A stretch of 64,000 nt of DNA from Colwellia sp. PAMC 21821 (GTDB lineage Bacteria > Pseudomonadota > Gammaproteobacteria > Enterobacterales > Alteromonadaceae), in contig NZ_CP014943.1 of the NCBI RefSeq assembly GCF_002077175.1, forward strand, positions 2,666,001 through 2,730,000. The letters are read 5' to 3'. A program made the position numbers and the translations under genes. The notes beneath the pieces are model-generated. The model did not search any database and was not told where the DNA came from. It saw only the letters and a list, made by a program, of their open reading frames with translations. Positions 38,538 to 47,491 of this stretch are shown piece by piece. Position 1 is the stretch's first letter. Every line of letters begins with the position of its first letter.

Positions 38538-38813
38538 CTATACCGTTAATGGTTCTGCCGTCGCTTGCTTCTTTTGTTCCAAGCTTGCCGCGGCCATTTT
38601 TCGGCCAAATAACTCCATTACATCGATATTTTTCTCTGGCGACTCACTCGCTTCATCTATCGCGTCTACCATTGCCTGAACGGTTGGCAGCGTCTTTTCA
38701 ACTAGCTGTGTAATGTATGTTTCTGGTGTAGTGCCAGTATGCTTGTGATAACGATCAAAAAGTTCGACTGTTTCAGCTCGTAGCTCTATCTGAACATGTG
38801 AATTAGTAGCCAT
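38538..38813 (-). CDS. Small ribbon-helix-helix-like protein
   Basis: A 91-residue protein. The ATG at 38813 has a strong GGAGG at ideal distance; the upstream in-frame ATG at 38825 overlaps that site. The N-terminal part (HVQIELRAETVELFDRYHKHTG, then TPETYITQLVEKTLP) has the strand-helix-helix layout of RHH DNA-binding proteins and antitoxins. The C-terminal tail is Ala, Glu and Lys-rich, ending AEPLTV. No toxin gene accompanies it. The RHH assignment is a pattern judgement, not a firm family hit. Confidence 0.65.
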   Translation of the reverse strand: MATNSHVQIELRAETVELFDRYHKHTGTTPETYITQLVEKTLPTVQAMVDAIDEASESPEKNIDVMELFGRKMAAASLEQKKQATAEPLTV

Positions 38814-38989
38814 ATAGTCCTCCAATTATGTAGTTCTCTACTATAGAAAGGGAGTATTAAAAGCTTTAGGGCCAGAGGTTTTCTTTTATTGGTGCCAGGC
38901 TGGATGTATGAAGTAAGCTAAATTGGCCCTAACTATAATCGGCCTGTGTTTTATTCTTAGTCAGATTAAAAACAACAACAGGTCGCTCA

Positions 38990-39352
38990 ATGTCAACATA
39001 TGATACTATCAATAAAATGGGGCTTAACGATGTTGAAAACATCAGTCACCATACGCTTAGCAGTAAAGGCAACGAGGATGTTTTAAAAGTATATTTAAAA
39101 ACAGATGATGATTCAGTTTCTCCTGACAGTTGCTCCTTCCATTTTGAACGTACCAAACCAGGCTCAGTTGTAGACTCTTTAGACGGTAGTGATCCCTCCT
39201 TATTAGAAGCCGTAGAAGAGCTTAGCTTAATTACCAAGCAACAAAGTGGTTCACAATACCGAGAAAAATTACTGAATGACTTGGATAAGCTTGAATTGGT
39301 TTTAGCCTCAAAACTTAAGGAACTCAGAGCTGGATTAGACTTATTTGACTAG
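38990..39352 (+). CDS. DUF3461 family protein (copy 1)
   Basis: A 120-residue soluble protein of the DUF3461 family, whose function is unknown. The family signature is the opening YDTINKMGLNDVENISHHTL, followed by a beta-rich middle and a C-terminal helix (KLLNDLDKLELVLASKLKELRAGLD). A second member with the matching pattern (YPTLNKMGVTSVDNVDRYTL) lies at 62190. The two share the start and the end, but the middle differs: copy 1 has an acidic loop (DDDSVSPDS), copy 2 a basic one (KRPKGSFLSRTKK). The gene stands alone. Confidence 0.88.
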   Translation: MSTYDTINKMGLNDVENISHHTLSSKGNEDVLKVYLKTDDDSVSPDSCSFHFERTKPGSVVDSLDGSDPSLLEAVEELSLITKQQSGSQYREKLLNDLDKLELVLASKLKELRAGLDLFD

Positions 39353-39561
39353 TCATCATAGTGAACCTTTTTAATCCTCTAGTATAGCGCTTAAACATAA
39401 GCTAAAATCACTTTCATCATCGCGCTAAAGTTCATTTATAATTTAAAAAACAATAGCTTGTAAAGTTATCAGTAGCTGAGCTTTTGTCATGCTTTATTCA
39501 GTCGAATATAACAACAAATGTTCCGATATTCTAATAGTGCCAATCGTAGAGATAACTGATT

Positions 39562-40299
39562 ATGCTTGAAACCATACTGCCTTTTATGGCTATCTTAGCT
39601 ATTGCAACTTATGTACAAACTGTGACAGGTTTTGCGCTTGGCATGATTGTGATGGGGGCGGTGACAATTATTGGATTGGTCCCCATTGCATTTACTTCAG
39701 TCATCATCAGTATAGTTTCGCTATTTAATTGCTTTTTCGTACTCAAAGGTGAATTTCGCACATTTGATTACTCGCTTGTGGCTAAAACGTGTATTGGAAT
39801 ATTCCCTGGGTTACTCATTGGTCTAATATTACTTGATTATATGAGCTCCTCATTTAGCGAGATATTACAATTATTGCTCGGGCTAACGATTATTATTGCA
39901 GGTCTGCTGATTATCTTAAAACCAGAGCCACTAAAGGAAAGATCGCAAGATTGGGCGTTTAGCTTTTCAGGGGTTGCATCTGGATTGTTAGCGGGATTGT
40001 TTAGTATGGGAGGTCCCCCTTTAGTTTATTTATTTTATCGCCAACCATTGCCGCTAAAAACTATCCGACTATGTTTATTAACTGTATTTTTAGTCAGTTC
40101 AGTAAGCCGAATAACGATGGTTGGTTTTCAAGGTGGTTTAAGCTGGGATATGCTTTTATTTGGCTTGTTATGTATGCCTGTTGTTATGGCGTTTAGTTGG
40201 GTAGGAAAACACTATCCACCACCGCTTAGTGCAAACAACATGCGCAGAGCCGCATTCACTTTACTGATTGTTATCGGGCTTGGTCTCATTGTCGCTTAA
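39562..40299 (+). CDS. Sulfite exporter TauE/SafE family permease
   Basis: A 245-residue inner-membrane protein with about eight hydrophobic helices arranged as two similar halves. The family motifs QTVTGFALGMIVMGAV near the start and GVASGLLAGLFSMGGPPLVYLF in the middle are clear. TauE/SafE proteins carry sulfonate-derived sulfite or related small organic anions. At the edge of the taurine gene set, export of the sulfite released by Xsc is the natural inference. The upstream region does not contain the paired decamer boxes found at the other taurine genes, so it may be regulated separately. The ribosome binding site is weak. Confidence 0.88.
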   Translation: MLETILPFMAILAIATYVQTVTGFALGMIVMGAVTIIGLVPIAFTSVIISIVSLFNCFFVLKGEFRTFDYSLVAKTCIGIFPGLLIGLILLDYMSSSFSEILQLLLGLTIIIAGLLIILKPEPLKERSQDWAFSFSGVASGLLAGLFSMGGPPLVYLFYRQPLPLKTIRLCLLTVFLVSSVSRITMVGFQGGLSWDMLLFGLLCMPVVMAFSWVGKHYPPPLSANNMRRAAFTLLIVIGLGLIVA

Positions 40300-40612
40300 T
40301 TTGTAAAAAATGACTGCTTTAGCTACCTGTTCAATGTCAGAAATAGCCCCATAATAACGAGCTAACTAATGGATCGCGTTGATGGCTCCTTCACAAAGTG
40401 AATTAATCCCCATTAAAGAATTGATTGTTACAAGGCTTTCCACTTAATGTACTGGCGAAGTAACGCAGTAGTTAGCTGTGTTAACCCGTAGGAATGATCA
40501 GATAAGATAAAGAATAGTTATTAATGTCGAATAGGGAATGATGAATTAGCCTGACCTGTAATGCTGTTTCAATAGCGGCATTTACCATACCGCTATTGAG
40601 TATTTTTTGTTA
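40300..40612. other. Gene-free stretch between tauE and yeiH
   Basis: About 310 bp. The inverted repeat CAATAGCGG (40570-40578) / CCGCTATTG (40590-40598), with a T-run on its plus-strand side (about 40602-40608), could end plus-strand transcripts. Nothing else was recognised. Confidence 0.5.
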
Positions 40613-41643
40613 TCAACGAGTAATATATAGAGCAACGGTAACTAGTGCGGCAAGAAATATCGTTTCAGTTACCATTAGAATAACAGGGCGCCACCCCATT
40701 GCCGCTAACTCTTTAAATGACGCTTTCATGCCTAAGCCAACCATGGCGACAATTAAACACCAGCGTGACAGGTCAACCATGGAGTCAGTGACTACCGGGG
40801 GACATAACCGCTGCTATTTACCAGTACTATCAACACAAAGGCAATTAAAAAACCCGGCAAAGCAACAGATGAGCCTTTTGTTTTTTCTTGGCCGGATTGC
40901 CTTGCGACTACAATAGAAATAATGAGTACAACAGGGACTAGCATCGCAACACGCAACAATTTAGTAAAAGTTGCAACATCACCAACATTATCTGAAATCA
41001 TATAGCCGGCACCGACCACCTGAGCAACATCATGGATAGTTGCGCCCAGAAATATACCGCTTTCAGCCTCACTAAACCCCAGCACCGGTACTAGAATAGG
41101 ATAGAGAATCATTGCAACGGTACTTAATCCTGTCACGCAGATAACAGTAAAAATAAGGTTTTTTTCTGACTCTTTGTCTTGTGGTAATACGGCAGATACT
41201 GCCAGTGCTGCAGATGCCCCGCAGATGCCCACTGATGCGCCAGCTAAAATGCTGTGAGCTTTGCCTAACTTAAGCCACCGACCAAGCACATAGCTGAAAA
41301 AAATGGTGGCGGGTACACCGATTAAAACAATAACAATTGGTGTAATACCTAAGCTCATTAACTGCTCTATGGTGATTCTGGCCCCAAGTAAGGCGATACC
41401 AAAGCGCAGGACGGACTTAGCTGAAAATTGAATTCCAGCAACGCAACTGCCTTCGGTGGACAAGTAGTTTAATGCCATACCCATTAACAAAGCATAAAGA
41501 ATCGTTGGTCCGCCATGATGTTCCGAAACAAACTTAGCTGCCATGCCAATAACCAAGCAAAGAAGAAAACCAGGCATTAATGCTACAAATTTGCGCACTA
41601 ATGGTGAGGTTTGGGTTAAAGACTGCTTTTGGGTGTGAGCCAT
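40613..41643 (-). pseudogene. YeiH-family putative sulfate exporter, frameshifted near the C-terminus
   Basis: An inner-membrane protein of the UPF0324/YeiH family, about 343 residues if intact, with many transmembrane helices (PGFLLCLVIGMAAKFV, GASVGICGASAALAVSAVLP, GATIHDVAQVVGAGYMIS). The open frame stops early after NSSGYVPR at 40792. The missing last about 60 residues (DLSRWCLIVAMVGLGMKASF and on to VALYITR) continue in another frame to a stop at 40613. One base is missing at a five-G run (40797-40801, plus strand); six would restore the frame. YeiH relatives in sulfonate degradation clusters are proposed sulfate/sulfite exporters. It has a weak copy of the taurine operator upstream. Confidence 0.88.
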
Positions 41644-42067
41644 GGTATCTCCGGAATCATATGGAAAGACTAATTTTTAAATCAGTTATTTATTATGCTT
41701 AAATTTAATCTAGCGGTGAGAAAACTAATGGATACAATGCTACTTTAACGGTTGGTCCAACAAATTCTCTTTGTTTAAGACTCGATTAAAGTGAACATAA
41801 TTAATTGATATATAAGAAATGTACAGATAATGAGTTAAATTTATATATGAAAATATGAGCTCAAACTTAGTGAGTTATGAGAATTTAATAACATACATTA
41901 CCTCTCTGGTTAAGGTTAAAAAAAGCTAATCTGAAGAGCTTTCTTTTCATGCGAGAGTACTTTGCTTGTTATTTGATATAGCTTTGTAAACGATTTACCT
42001 ACCTGACAGGTATTTAGCTGCTCATTAGGTAGGTAAATAGTTCATTTTTGCTTAAGATTTAGATTTA
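41644..42067. other. Intergenic region between yeiH and the porin gene
   Basis: About 420 bp. The half near yeiH holds its promoter and the weak operator pair (41728-41760). CCTACCTGACAGGTATTTAG near 41998 and a second GGTAGGTA near 42026 could form a loose hairpin after the porin gene. No gene seen. Confidence 0.5.
41728..41760 (-). promoter_or_regulatory. Paired decamer operator (weak) upstream of yeiH
   Basis: On the minus strand TTGGACCAAC (41751-41760) is followed after exactly 13 bp by TTGTATCCAT (41728-41737). The second box departs from the YTGGNYYYAW consensus in the TGG core. It is about 85 bp upstream of the yeiH start. Confidence 0.45.
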
Positions 42068-43108
42068 TTACGACTTCCACAAAATAGCTAAGTCATATTT
42101 GAAGCCGATAGTAAAAGCCGTTTCATCTTCAAAATTGTCATAATTTTTAGTCAGTACTTCAATATGTGTACGGAATTTTGGTGTAAATTGACGCTCAAGT
42201 GTCAAGTTGAAACCATCGTTACTCATTGATTGAAGCGTTGATACACCATCGTCAAAGTTATAGTAAGCGGCTTTTACTTTATATTTACTATTTATTTTAT
42301 AAGCTAATGAAACGTCAAGCGTAGCAATTTCTTCTTCGTCCTGATACAAGGCAGCTAAATACAAGTCGTCGTTAATATGTTGGGCATAAGAAATCGCAAC
42401 AGTTTCAACGTTATCGGCATCGGCAGCGTCAGTTGACTTGAAGCTTGCCGCTAAATGTAAGTCATTTTTATCGTAACCTAAACCAACAATTGACTGCTCT
42501 GCATAATCCACATCATTACCACTTTTGAATTTAAAGCCGGCCATAAACGTAATGCTGTCCCAAGAGTTTGCATAAGTCACTTGGTTAGGAGTGAAAAAGG
42601 CATCTTTACCTATTTGGTCATAAGCAAAAGGTGAAGCACGATGATTGAAAATATCTAGATACGTAGCGTGAAGTAAGTAATCTATCGCGCGGTCTTTACC
42701 AAAAGTTACTTTACCGTATGTACTACTAGATATGCCAACTGAGGCACGTCTAGCGGCACCAAAATCGCCGTTTTTAGCTATATCAAGGCCCCATTCACCA
42801 TGTGCCATTGCTGTCCAGCCCCCACCTAACTCTGCTTCGGAGTAAATGCCGGCAAATGATAAGAAGTCTGTCACCTCAGTACGGTTATTATCTTCTTCAT
42901 TAAAGTAGGTCAAACTTGGGCGAATGGTTGCGTAAAATTTAGCACTCATGTTTTTATCTGACTGGAGTTTAGATTGTGTTGCCGCTTGATTTTCTAAGTT
43001 TGTAATACGGTCTTCAAGCGAATCATCTGCCCATGCCATGTTTATTGAAGTGCCAAGGGCCGCTGTGATTAATAAGCTCGTACACAATTTTTTATTTGTT
43101 AAAGTCAC
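42068..43108 (-). CDS. Outer-membrane porin
   Basis: A 346-residue porin. The signal peptide ends at MAWA (about residue 28). A short coiled-coil-like segment (LEDRITNLENQAATQSKLQ) follows, then a 16-stranded-type barrel with alternating strands, a GKVTFGKDRAIDYLL loop and ERQFTPKFRTHIEV. The C-terminal end is DLAILWKS rather than the usual terminal Phe or Trp, slightly odd for BAM recognition. It resembles the porins of proteobacteria that are induced with anion or sulfonate catabolism. A strong taurine operator pair lies on its upstream side, so taurine or sulfonate uptake across the outer membrane is a likely role. Confidence 0.87.
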   Translation of the reverse strand: MTLTNKKLCTSLLITAALGTSINMAWADDSLEDRITNLENQAATQSKLQSDKNMSAKFYATIRPSLTYFNEEDNNRTEVTDFLSFAGIYSEAELGGGWTAMAHGEWGLDIAKNGDFGAARRASVGISSSTYGKVTFGKDRAIDYLLHATYLDIFNHRASPFAYDQIGKDAFFTPNQVTYANSWDSITFMAGFKFKSGNDVDYAEQSIVGLGYDKNDLHLAASFKSTDAADADNVETVAISYAQHINDDLYLAALYQDEEEIATLDVSLAYKINSKYKVKAAYYNFDDGVSTLQSMSNDGFNLTLERQFTPKFRTHIEVLTKNYDNFEDETAFTIGFKYDLAILWKS

Positions 43109-43231
43109 TGTATTTCCTTAGGGTATTTTATAGTTATTTGATTGAGACTAAGTGTTTGACAAGTGTTCATGTTGTTTAATAATTCTCCATTTTTAAACAT
43201 TATCAATACTGAGAAAGTCAGTGATTTTACG

Positions 43232-43264
43232 TAAGGTCCAAATTGTTCAGCTGAATGAGTCCAG
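43232..43264 (-). promoter_or_regulatory. Paired decamer operator upstream of the porin gene
   Basis: On the minus strand CTGGACTCAT (43255-43264) and TTGGACCTTA (43232-43241) are separated by 13 bp (23-bp period). The pair is about 125 bp upstream of the porin start, in the intergenic region shared with tpa. Confidence 0.65.
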
Positions 43265-43280
43265 TAATTTTTTGCTATGT

Positions 43281-43313
43281 CTGGTATCAAATTTGTTAAA
43301 GATCTGGTTCTAA
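43281..43313 (+). promoter_or_regulatory. Paired decamer operator upstream of tpa
   Basis: CTGGTATCAA (43281-43290) and CTGGTTCTAA (43304-43313) are separated by 13 bp. The second box with its flank (GATCTGGTTCTA) is identical to the ald site. It lies 160 bp upstream of tpa. Confidence 0.72.
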
Positions 43314-43472
43314 CGGCTATTTGCCAATGCGCAGTAATTTAAATGCCATAGACAAACGAACAGCAAAAATCTGTTTTACCTATAAACATTAAATTTCAAC
43401 AGACAAAAACTGCACGTTAGGCAATATGCCGGTAGCTTTAACTAAATAACGGGCTCTTACGAGGGGATAATT

Positions 43473-44861
43473 ATGACGTATAACAGCAATGAATTTGATG
43501 CACGAGATGTGATCAACAAAGATCGTAAACATATTTGGCATCATCTCACCCAACATAAGCCATTTGAAGAAAATGACCCTATGGTCATAGTTAAAGGCAA
43601 AGGTATGCGGGTTTGGGATGCTAAAGGTAACGAATATCTTGATGCAGTTTCTGGCGCTGTTTGGACTGTAAATGTTGGCTATGGCCGTACTGAAATAGCA
43701 GATGCTGTGAGAGATCAACTTGTTACATTGAACTACTTTGCACAAACAGCGGGTAACGTACCAGCGGCACAATTTGCAGAAAGATTGATTAGTAAAATGC
43801 CAGGTTTGAGCCGTGTTTATTATTCAAATTCAGGTTCTGAGGCAAATGAGAAAGCCTTTAAAATAGTGCGTCAAATTGCTGAAAAAAAATATGGTGGTGT
43901 GAAAAATAAAATTTTGTTTAGAGAGCGAGATTACCACGGAACAACGATTACTACCTTGAGTGCTACCGGGCAGTTCGAGCGTAAAAATCAATACGGGCCT
44001 TTTACACCTGGCTTTGTTGAAGTGCCGCATTGCTGTGAGTATCGCTCGCAGTGGGGAGAAGTCGCAGATTATGGTATACGTGCGGCGAATGAAATTGAAC
44101 GGGTAATTTTAGAAGAAGGGCCTGAAACTGTCGGCGCCTTATGTCTTGAGCCAATTACCGCTGGCGGAGGCGTTATTGAGCCGCCTGAAGGTTATTGGGA
44201 ACGTGTTCAGGAAATATGTAAAAAATACGATATTTTATTACATATTGATGAAGTTGTATGTGGTCTTGGCCGAACCGGCGAATGGTTTGGATACCAGCAT
44301 TACGGCATTAAGCCTGATATGGTGACAATGGCTAAAGGTGTTGCATCAGGTTATGCCGCTATTTCTTGTACGGTAACAACAGAAGAAGTATTTGAAGCAT
44401 TTAAAGAAGACGATGATGCTCGTATGGGATATTTCCGAGATATTTCTACTTTTGGCGGTTGTACCGCAGGGCCTGCAGCGGCTTTAGTTAATATGCAAAT
44501 TATTGAAGATGAAAATCTACTGAAAAATGTTGTTGTTCAAGGTGAGTATTTGCGTGGCTGCTTAAATCAATTGATGGATAAATACGATGTTATTGGCGAT
44601 GTCCGCGGAAAAGGACTTTTTGCCGGCTTTGAATTAGTTAAAGACCGAAAAACTAAAGAGCCAGTAGATGAAAGTTTACCTATTGCTCTGGGTGCTCACT
44701 GTATGAAAAACGGTGTAATTATTGGTCGTACAAACCGCTCGTTTAAAGAGTATAACAATACGATTTGTTTAAGCCCTGCACTTATTGCTACCCGCGAAGA
44801 TATCGATATTATTATCAAAGCTATCGATAATGCTTTATCGGAACTCGCACCTAATGTTTAA
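43473..44861 (+). CDS. tpa: Taurine-pyruvate aminotransferase
   Basis: A 462-residue class III PLP aminotransferase that converts taurine and pyruvate to sulfoacetaldehyde and L-alanine, the first step of taurine dissimilation. Fold landmarks are NSGSEANEKAFKIVRQ (PLP phosphate), DYHGTTITTLSATG, LHIDEVVCGLGRTG and the Schiff-base Lys about 288 in MAKGVASGY. Sequence alone would allow other omega-amino-acid transaminases. The neighbours ald, xsc and pta and a TauR regulator make Tpa the best call. GAGGGG precedes the ATG. It is transcribed alone, with a terminator-like hairpin after it and the paired decamer operator before it. Confidence 0.92.
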   Translation: MTYNSNEFDARDVINKDRKHIWHHLTQHKPFEENDPMVIVKGKGMRVWDAKGNEYLDAVSGAVWTVNVGYGRTEIADAVRDQLVTLNYFAQTAGNVPAAQFAERLISKMPGLSRVYYSNSGSEANEKAFKIVRQIAEKKYGGVKNKILFRERDYHGTTITTLSATGQFERKNQYGPFTPGFVEVPHCCEYRSQWGEVADYGIRAANEIERVILEEGPETVGALCLEPITAGGGVIEPPEGYWERVQEICKKYDILLHIDEVVCGLGRTGEWFGYQHYGIKPDMVTMAKGVASGYAAISCTVTTEEVFEAFKEDDDARMGYFRDISTFGGCTAGPAAALVNMQIIEDENLLKNVVVQGEYLRGCLNQLMDKYDVIGDVRGKGLFAGFELVKDRKTKEPVDESLPIALGAHCMKNGVIIGRTNRSFKEYNNTICLSPALIATREDIDIIIKAIDNALSELAPNV

Positions 44862-44880
44862 TTTGTAATATTAAGTGATG

Positions 44881-44926
44881 CGCCTGACATATTATTTTAT
44901 CTATGTGACAGGCGTATTTTTATTTT
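44881..44926 (+). terminator. Terminator of tpa
   Basis: CGCCTGACATA (from 44881) pairs with TATGTGACAGGCG (to about 44914) with a small bulge, and T-rich TATTTTTATTTTT follows. The small open frame running through it is not credited. Confidence 0.7.
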
Positions 44927-45334
44927 TAATATATTGTAAAATATTTATCAGAAACTCCCTTTCCCGCTTATTTCATTCTGGCTCATTTGTGACATTTAAA
45001 GCAAATGATGCGTACCCCACTGATATATTAACTATTCTCCGTCTAAATTGTTTGATACATTGCTGCACTCATTACAAGCATTGCTATTTTTTTGAAAAAA
45101 CCGTTGTCATTAATCTTTGGGTTAAATGACCTGTCTTGCTTGCCATAATAGTATGAATACGTCATTAAAATTTCATAGGATGTTCAATTACAAGAGATAG
45201 AGGCATATAAATTTTAATAAGGGTTTATCAATATTTAAAATTTACGTGATTATAATCGTCTTGTTAACCGCTTCAATCGATCAGCTACTCATATTGATTG
45301 ATAACATTTATAATTAAAAATATAAAGGTAAACT
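44927..45334. other. Intergenic region before tauR
   Basis: About 400 bp of AT-rich DNA. A single CTGGCTCATT at 44978-44987 resembles one operator half but has no partner at 23 bp on either side. No gene recognised. Confidence 0.45.
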
Positions 45335-46810
45335 ATGTTTCAGTTATTTCATTTGACTCCCGGCCAAGGCGGAAGTTTGCAACAGCAGTTAAGGGAACAG
45401 ATTGCAGCGGCAATACTGAATGGGAATGTTCCCCAAGATCAATCTTTACCTTCAAGCCGTAAATTATCACAGCAACTTAAAGTGGCTCGAAATACCGTAG
45501 TTTTGGCTTATGAGCACTTGCTCGATGATGGCTATCTAATTGCGCGCGAAAGAAGCGGCTACTATGTCAATCCTGATATTCTAACAGGGCAGGTTAAACT
45601 CGACTCGCTAAAACAAAAATCTACTCATTACGAAGGTTATAATCCCCCTAATTGGGAACAACATTTTAAACTTAATCCGAGTGATCAGATCAATATTGTT
45701 AAGCCACATGATTGGCAAAAATATGCTTACCCATTTAATTATGGTCAGTTTGATGCCTCGTTGTTTCCAACGGTTAACTGGCGAGAATGTTGTCGAGATG
45801 CGGTAAGCGGTCCGTCGATTAATGAATGGGCTGGTGATCGTATGGACAATGATGATCCGTTATTGATTGAGCAAATTAGAACGCGCTTACTACCCAGACG
45901 TGGAGTTTGGGCGTCAGAAGATGAAATACTGGTTACTGTTGGTGCGCAACAAGCATTATACATGCTGGCGCAATTGCTGTTAGATAAGGACAGTACCATT
46001 GGGCTTGAAACTCCTGGCTATGTAGATATATGTAACATAGCAAAACTTAACCCGTCGAATGTACGTCCTATTCCAGTGGATGAAAAAGGTATGTTTGTTG
46101 GTGAGCATCTTAAAGGCTGTGACCTAGTATACACCACACCAAGTCATCAGTGCCCAACAACGGCAACCATGCCGATAGAGCGGCGTTATCAATTACTTGA
46201 ACAAGCAAGTAAAGATAATTTTATTATCATTGAAGATGATTATGAAAGTGAAACTAATTTTGAGTCTAACCCGATCCCTGCGCTCAAAAGTTTAGATAAC
46301 CATGACAGAGTCTTATATATTGGCAGCTTATCCAAAACACTTGCACCGGGTTTGCGTTTGGGCTATTTAGTCGGCCCTGCTAAATTAATTCAGGAAGTGC
46401 GAGCGCTACGACGATTGATCGTTAGACACCCAGCCGCTAACAATCAACGCTCAGTAGCCTTGTTTATTGAGCGCGGATACCATAATGCGTTGACCATGAA
46501 TATTAACCGCAATTATAAAGCGCGCTGGAGAGCTATGGATGAAGCTTTACGCAAGTATTTGCCAGAATCTCATATTCAACCAACGTTTGGTGGCTCTAGT
46601 TACTGGATCAAAGGGCCTGAAAACTTAGATGCCGACGAGCTACAAAAAAGAGCGATGGAAGAAAGTATCTTAATTGAGTCTGGAACCATTCACTTTATTG
46701 AAGATTCACCGCCAAAAAATTATTTTCGCCTTGGATTCTCTTCAATATCAACGGCACAAATTGACGAGGGAATCAAGAAATTAGCCGGGCTTATTAACTC
46801 AATGGTTTAA
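45335..46810 (+). CDS. tauR: MocR-type (GntR/aminotransferase) regulator TauR
   Basis: A 491-residue PLP-dependent transcription factor. The GntR winged helix fills residues 1-75 (LREQIAAAILNG, LPSSRKLSQQLKVARNTVVLAYEHL). A linker leads to a type I aminotransferase fold from about residue 125, with the PLP-binding Lys about 334 in GSLSKTLAPGLRLGY. MocR proteins sense an amine through external aldimine formation. TauR of Rhodobacter is the known taurine example and, from memory, binds CTGGAC-type direct repeats. Between tpa and ald-xsc it is very probably the taurine regulator and the protein that reads the paired decamers of this region. Confidence 0.9.
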   Translation: MFQLFHLTPGQGGSLQQQLREQIAAAILNGNVPQDQSLPSSRKLSQQLKVARNTVVLAYEHLLDDGYLIARERSGYYVNPDILTGQVKLDSLKQKSTHYEGYNPPNWEQHFKLNPSDQINIVKPHDWQKYAYPFNYGQFDASLFPTVNWRECCRDAVSGPSINEWAGDRMDNDDPLLIEQIRTRLLPRRGVWASEDEILVTVGAQQALYMLAQLLLDKDSTIGLETPGYVDICNIAKLNPSNVRPIPVDEKGMFVGEHLKGCDLVYTTPSHQCPTTATMPIERRYQLLEQASKDNFIIIEDDYESETNFESNPIPALKSLDNHDRVLYIGSLSKTLAPGLRLGYLVGPAKLIQEVRALRRLIVRHPAANNQRSVALFIERGYHNALTMNINRNYKARWRAMDEALRKYLPESHIQPTFGGSSYWIKGPENLDADELQKRAMEESILIESGTIHFIEDSPPKNYFRLGFSSISTAQIDEGIKKLAGLINSMV

Positions 46811-47311
46811 TGGCTAAATCAATGCTAGTCGTCGTTTAATCTGAAATATATTAAAGTTTCTATTACCATATTAGCGTCAATAATCGACCTATTGAACTGC
46901 TACAATAGGTCGAGATTTTTGCAATTTATATTAAGTCACTCGTATTTCGCTTTTAGGCATGTTCAATTTTTTAAATGAATTTGTGGGCCGTAAATTGACT
47001 TTATGGGTTTTCGTCATATCTGTAGCTCAGTTTAAGTTTAAGCTTAAATATTAAATTATTTAGTGCGGTTGCTGGCACTTACCGCTTGAAAAATAATCAC
47101 CTCATTATTCATTTTGCATGACTTAGCTAGCAAGGTATGGAACTGATCCAACGCTTCGGCTATACACATCGCTAAAATTTTTTTGTTTAGATCAATTCAT
47201 ATGCAAAATAAATCATACCTAACATTTATATATAGCTGTTTTTAAATTTCCCGTCTTATTTTAAGTTTCTGTATTTAAAGTCTATTTTTAATTTTTATTG
47301 CTTTTTAAGTG

Positions 47312-47344
47312 CTGGCTTCATTAGTGACTTTGATCTGGTTCTAT
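47312..47344 (+). promoter_or_regulatory. Paired decamer operator upstream of ald-xsc
   Basis: CTGGCTTCAT (47312-47321) and CTGGTTCTAT (47335-47344) are separated by 13 bp. It is about 148 bp upstream of the ald start and shares GATCTGGTTCTA with the tpa site. Confidence 0.72.
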
Positions 47345-47432
47345 TGCGATTAAGGCCATCATCCTATCTTGTTATCACGTTTTCGGTTCTTGCAACTTAG
47401 CTTCAAAAGCGGGTTCAGGTGACAGGAAGAAA

Positions 47433-47464
47433 TATCAATTTATCAATTTATCAATTTATCAATG
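47433..47464. repeat. 8-bp tandem repeat TATCAATT, four units
   Basis: Three perfect TATCAATT units (47433-47456) and a fourth TATCAATG (47457-47464) lie 28 bp before the ald start, in the 5' leader or core promoter. A change in copy number by slippage could alter promoter spacing or leader length. Confidence 0.85.
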
Positions 47465-47491
47465 ATATAACCAGAAGATAGGAGCGCTAAT

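Larger units (their letters stand above)
46811..47491. other. Intergenic region between tauR and ald
   Basis: About 680 bp without a credible gene. The 3' 180 bp hold the ald operator pair and an 8-bp tandem repeat, listed separately. The remainder is AT-rich and featureless to me. Confidence 0.5.

Noticed and set aside
40380..40480. Possible transposase remnant between tauE and yeiH
   Set aside because: Translation in either direction gives only short interrupted peptides and no recognisable motif.
40596..40916. Plus-strand frame of 106 codons over the end of yeiH
   Set aside because: The opposite strand encodes the frameshifted C-terminal part of the exporter with clear family sequence.
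44978..44987. Single CTGGCTCATT before tauR as an autoregulatory operator
   Set aside because: No second decamer at 23 bp on either side, unlike all accepted sites.
44875..45129. Hydrophobic 84-codon frame after tpa
   Set aside because: It starts inside the tpa terminator hairpin and looks like translated AT-rich DNA; no ribosome binding site.
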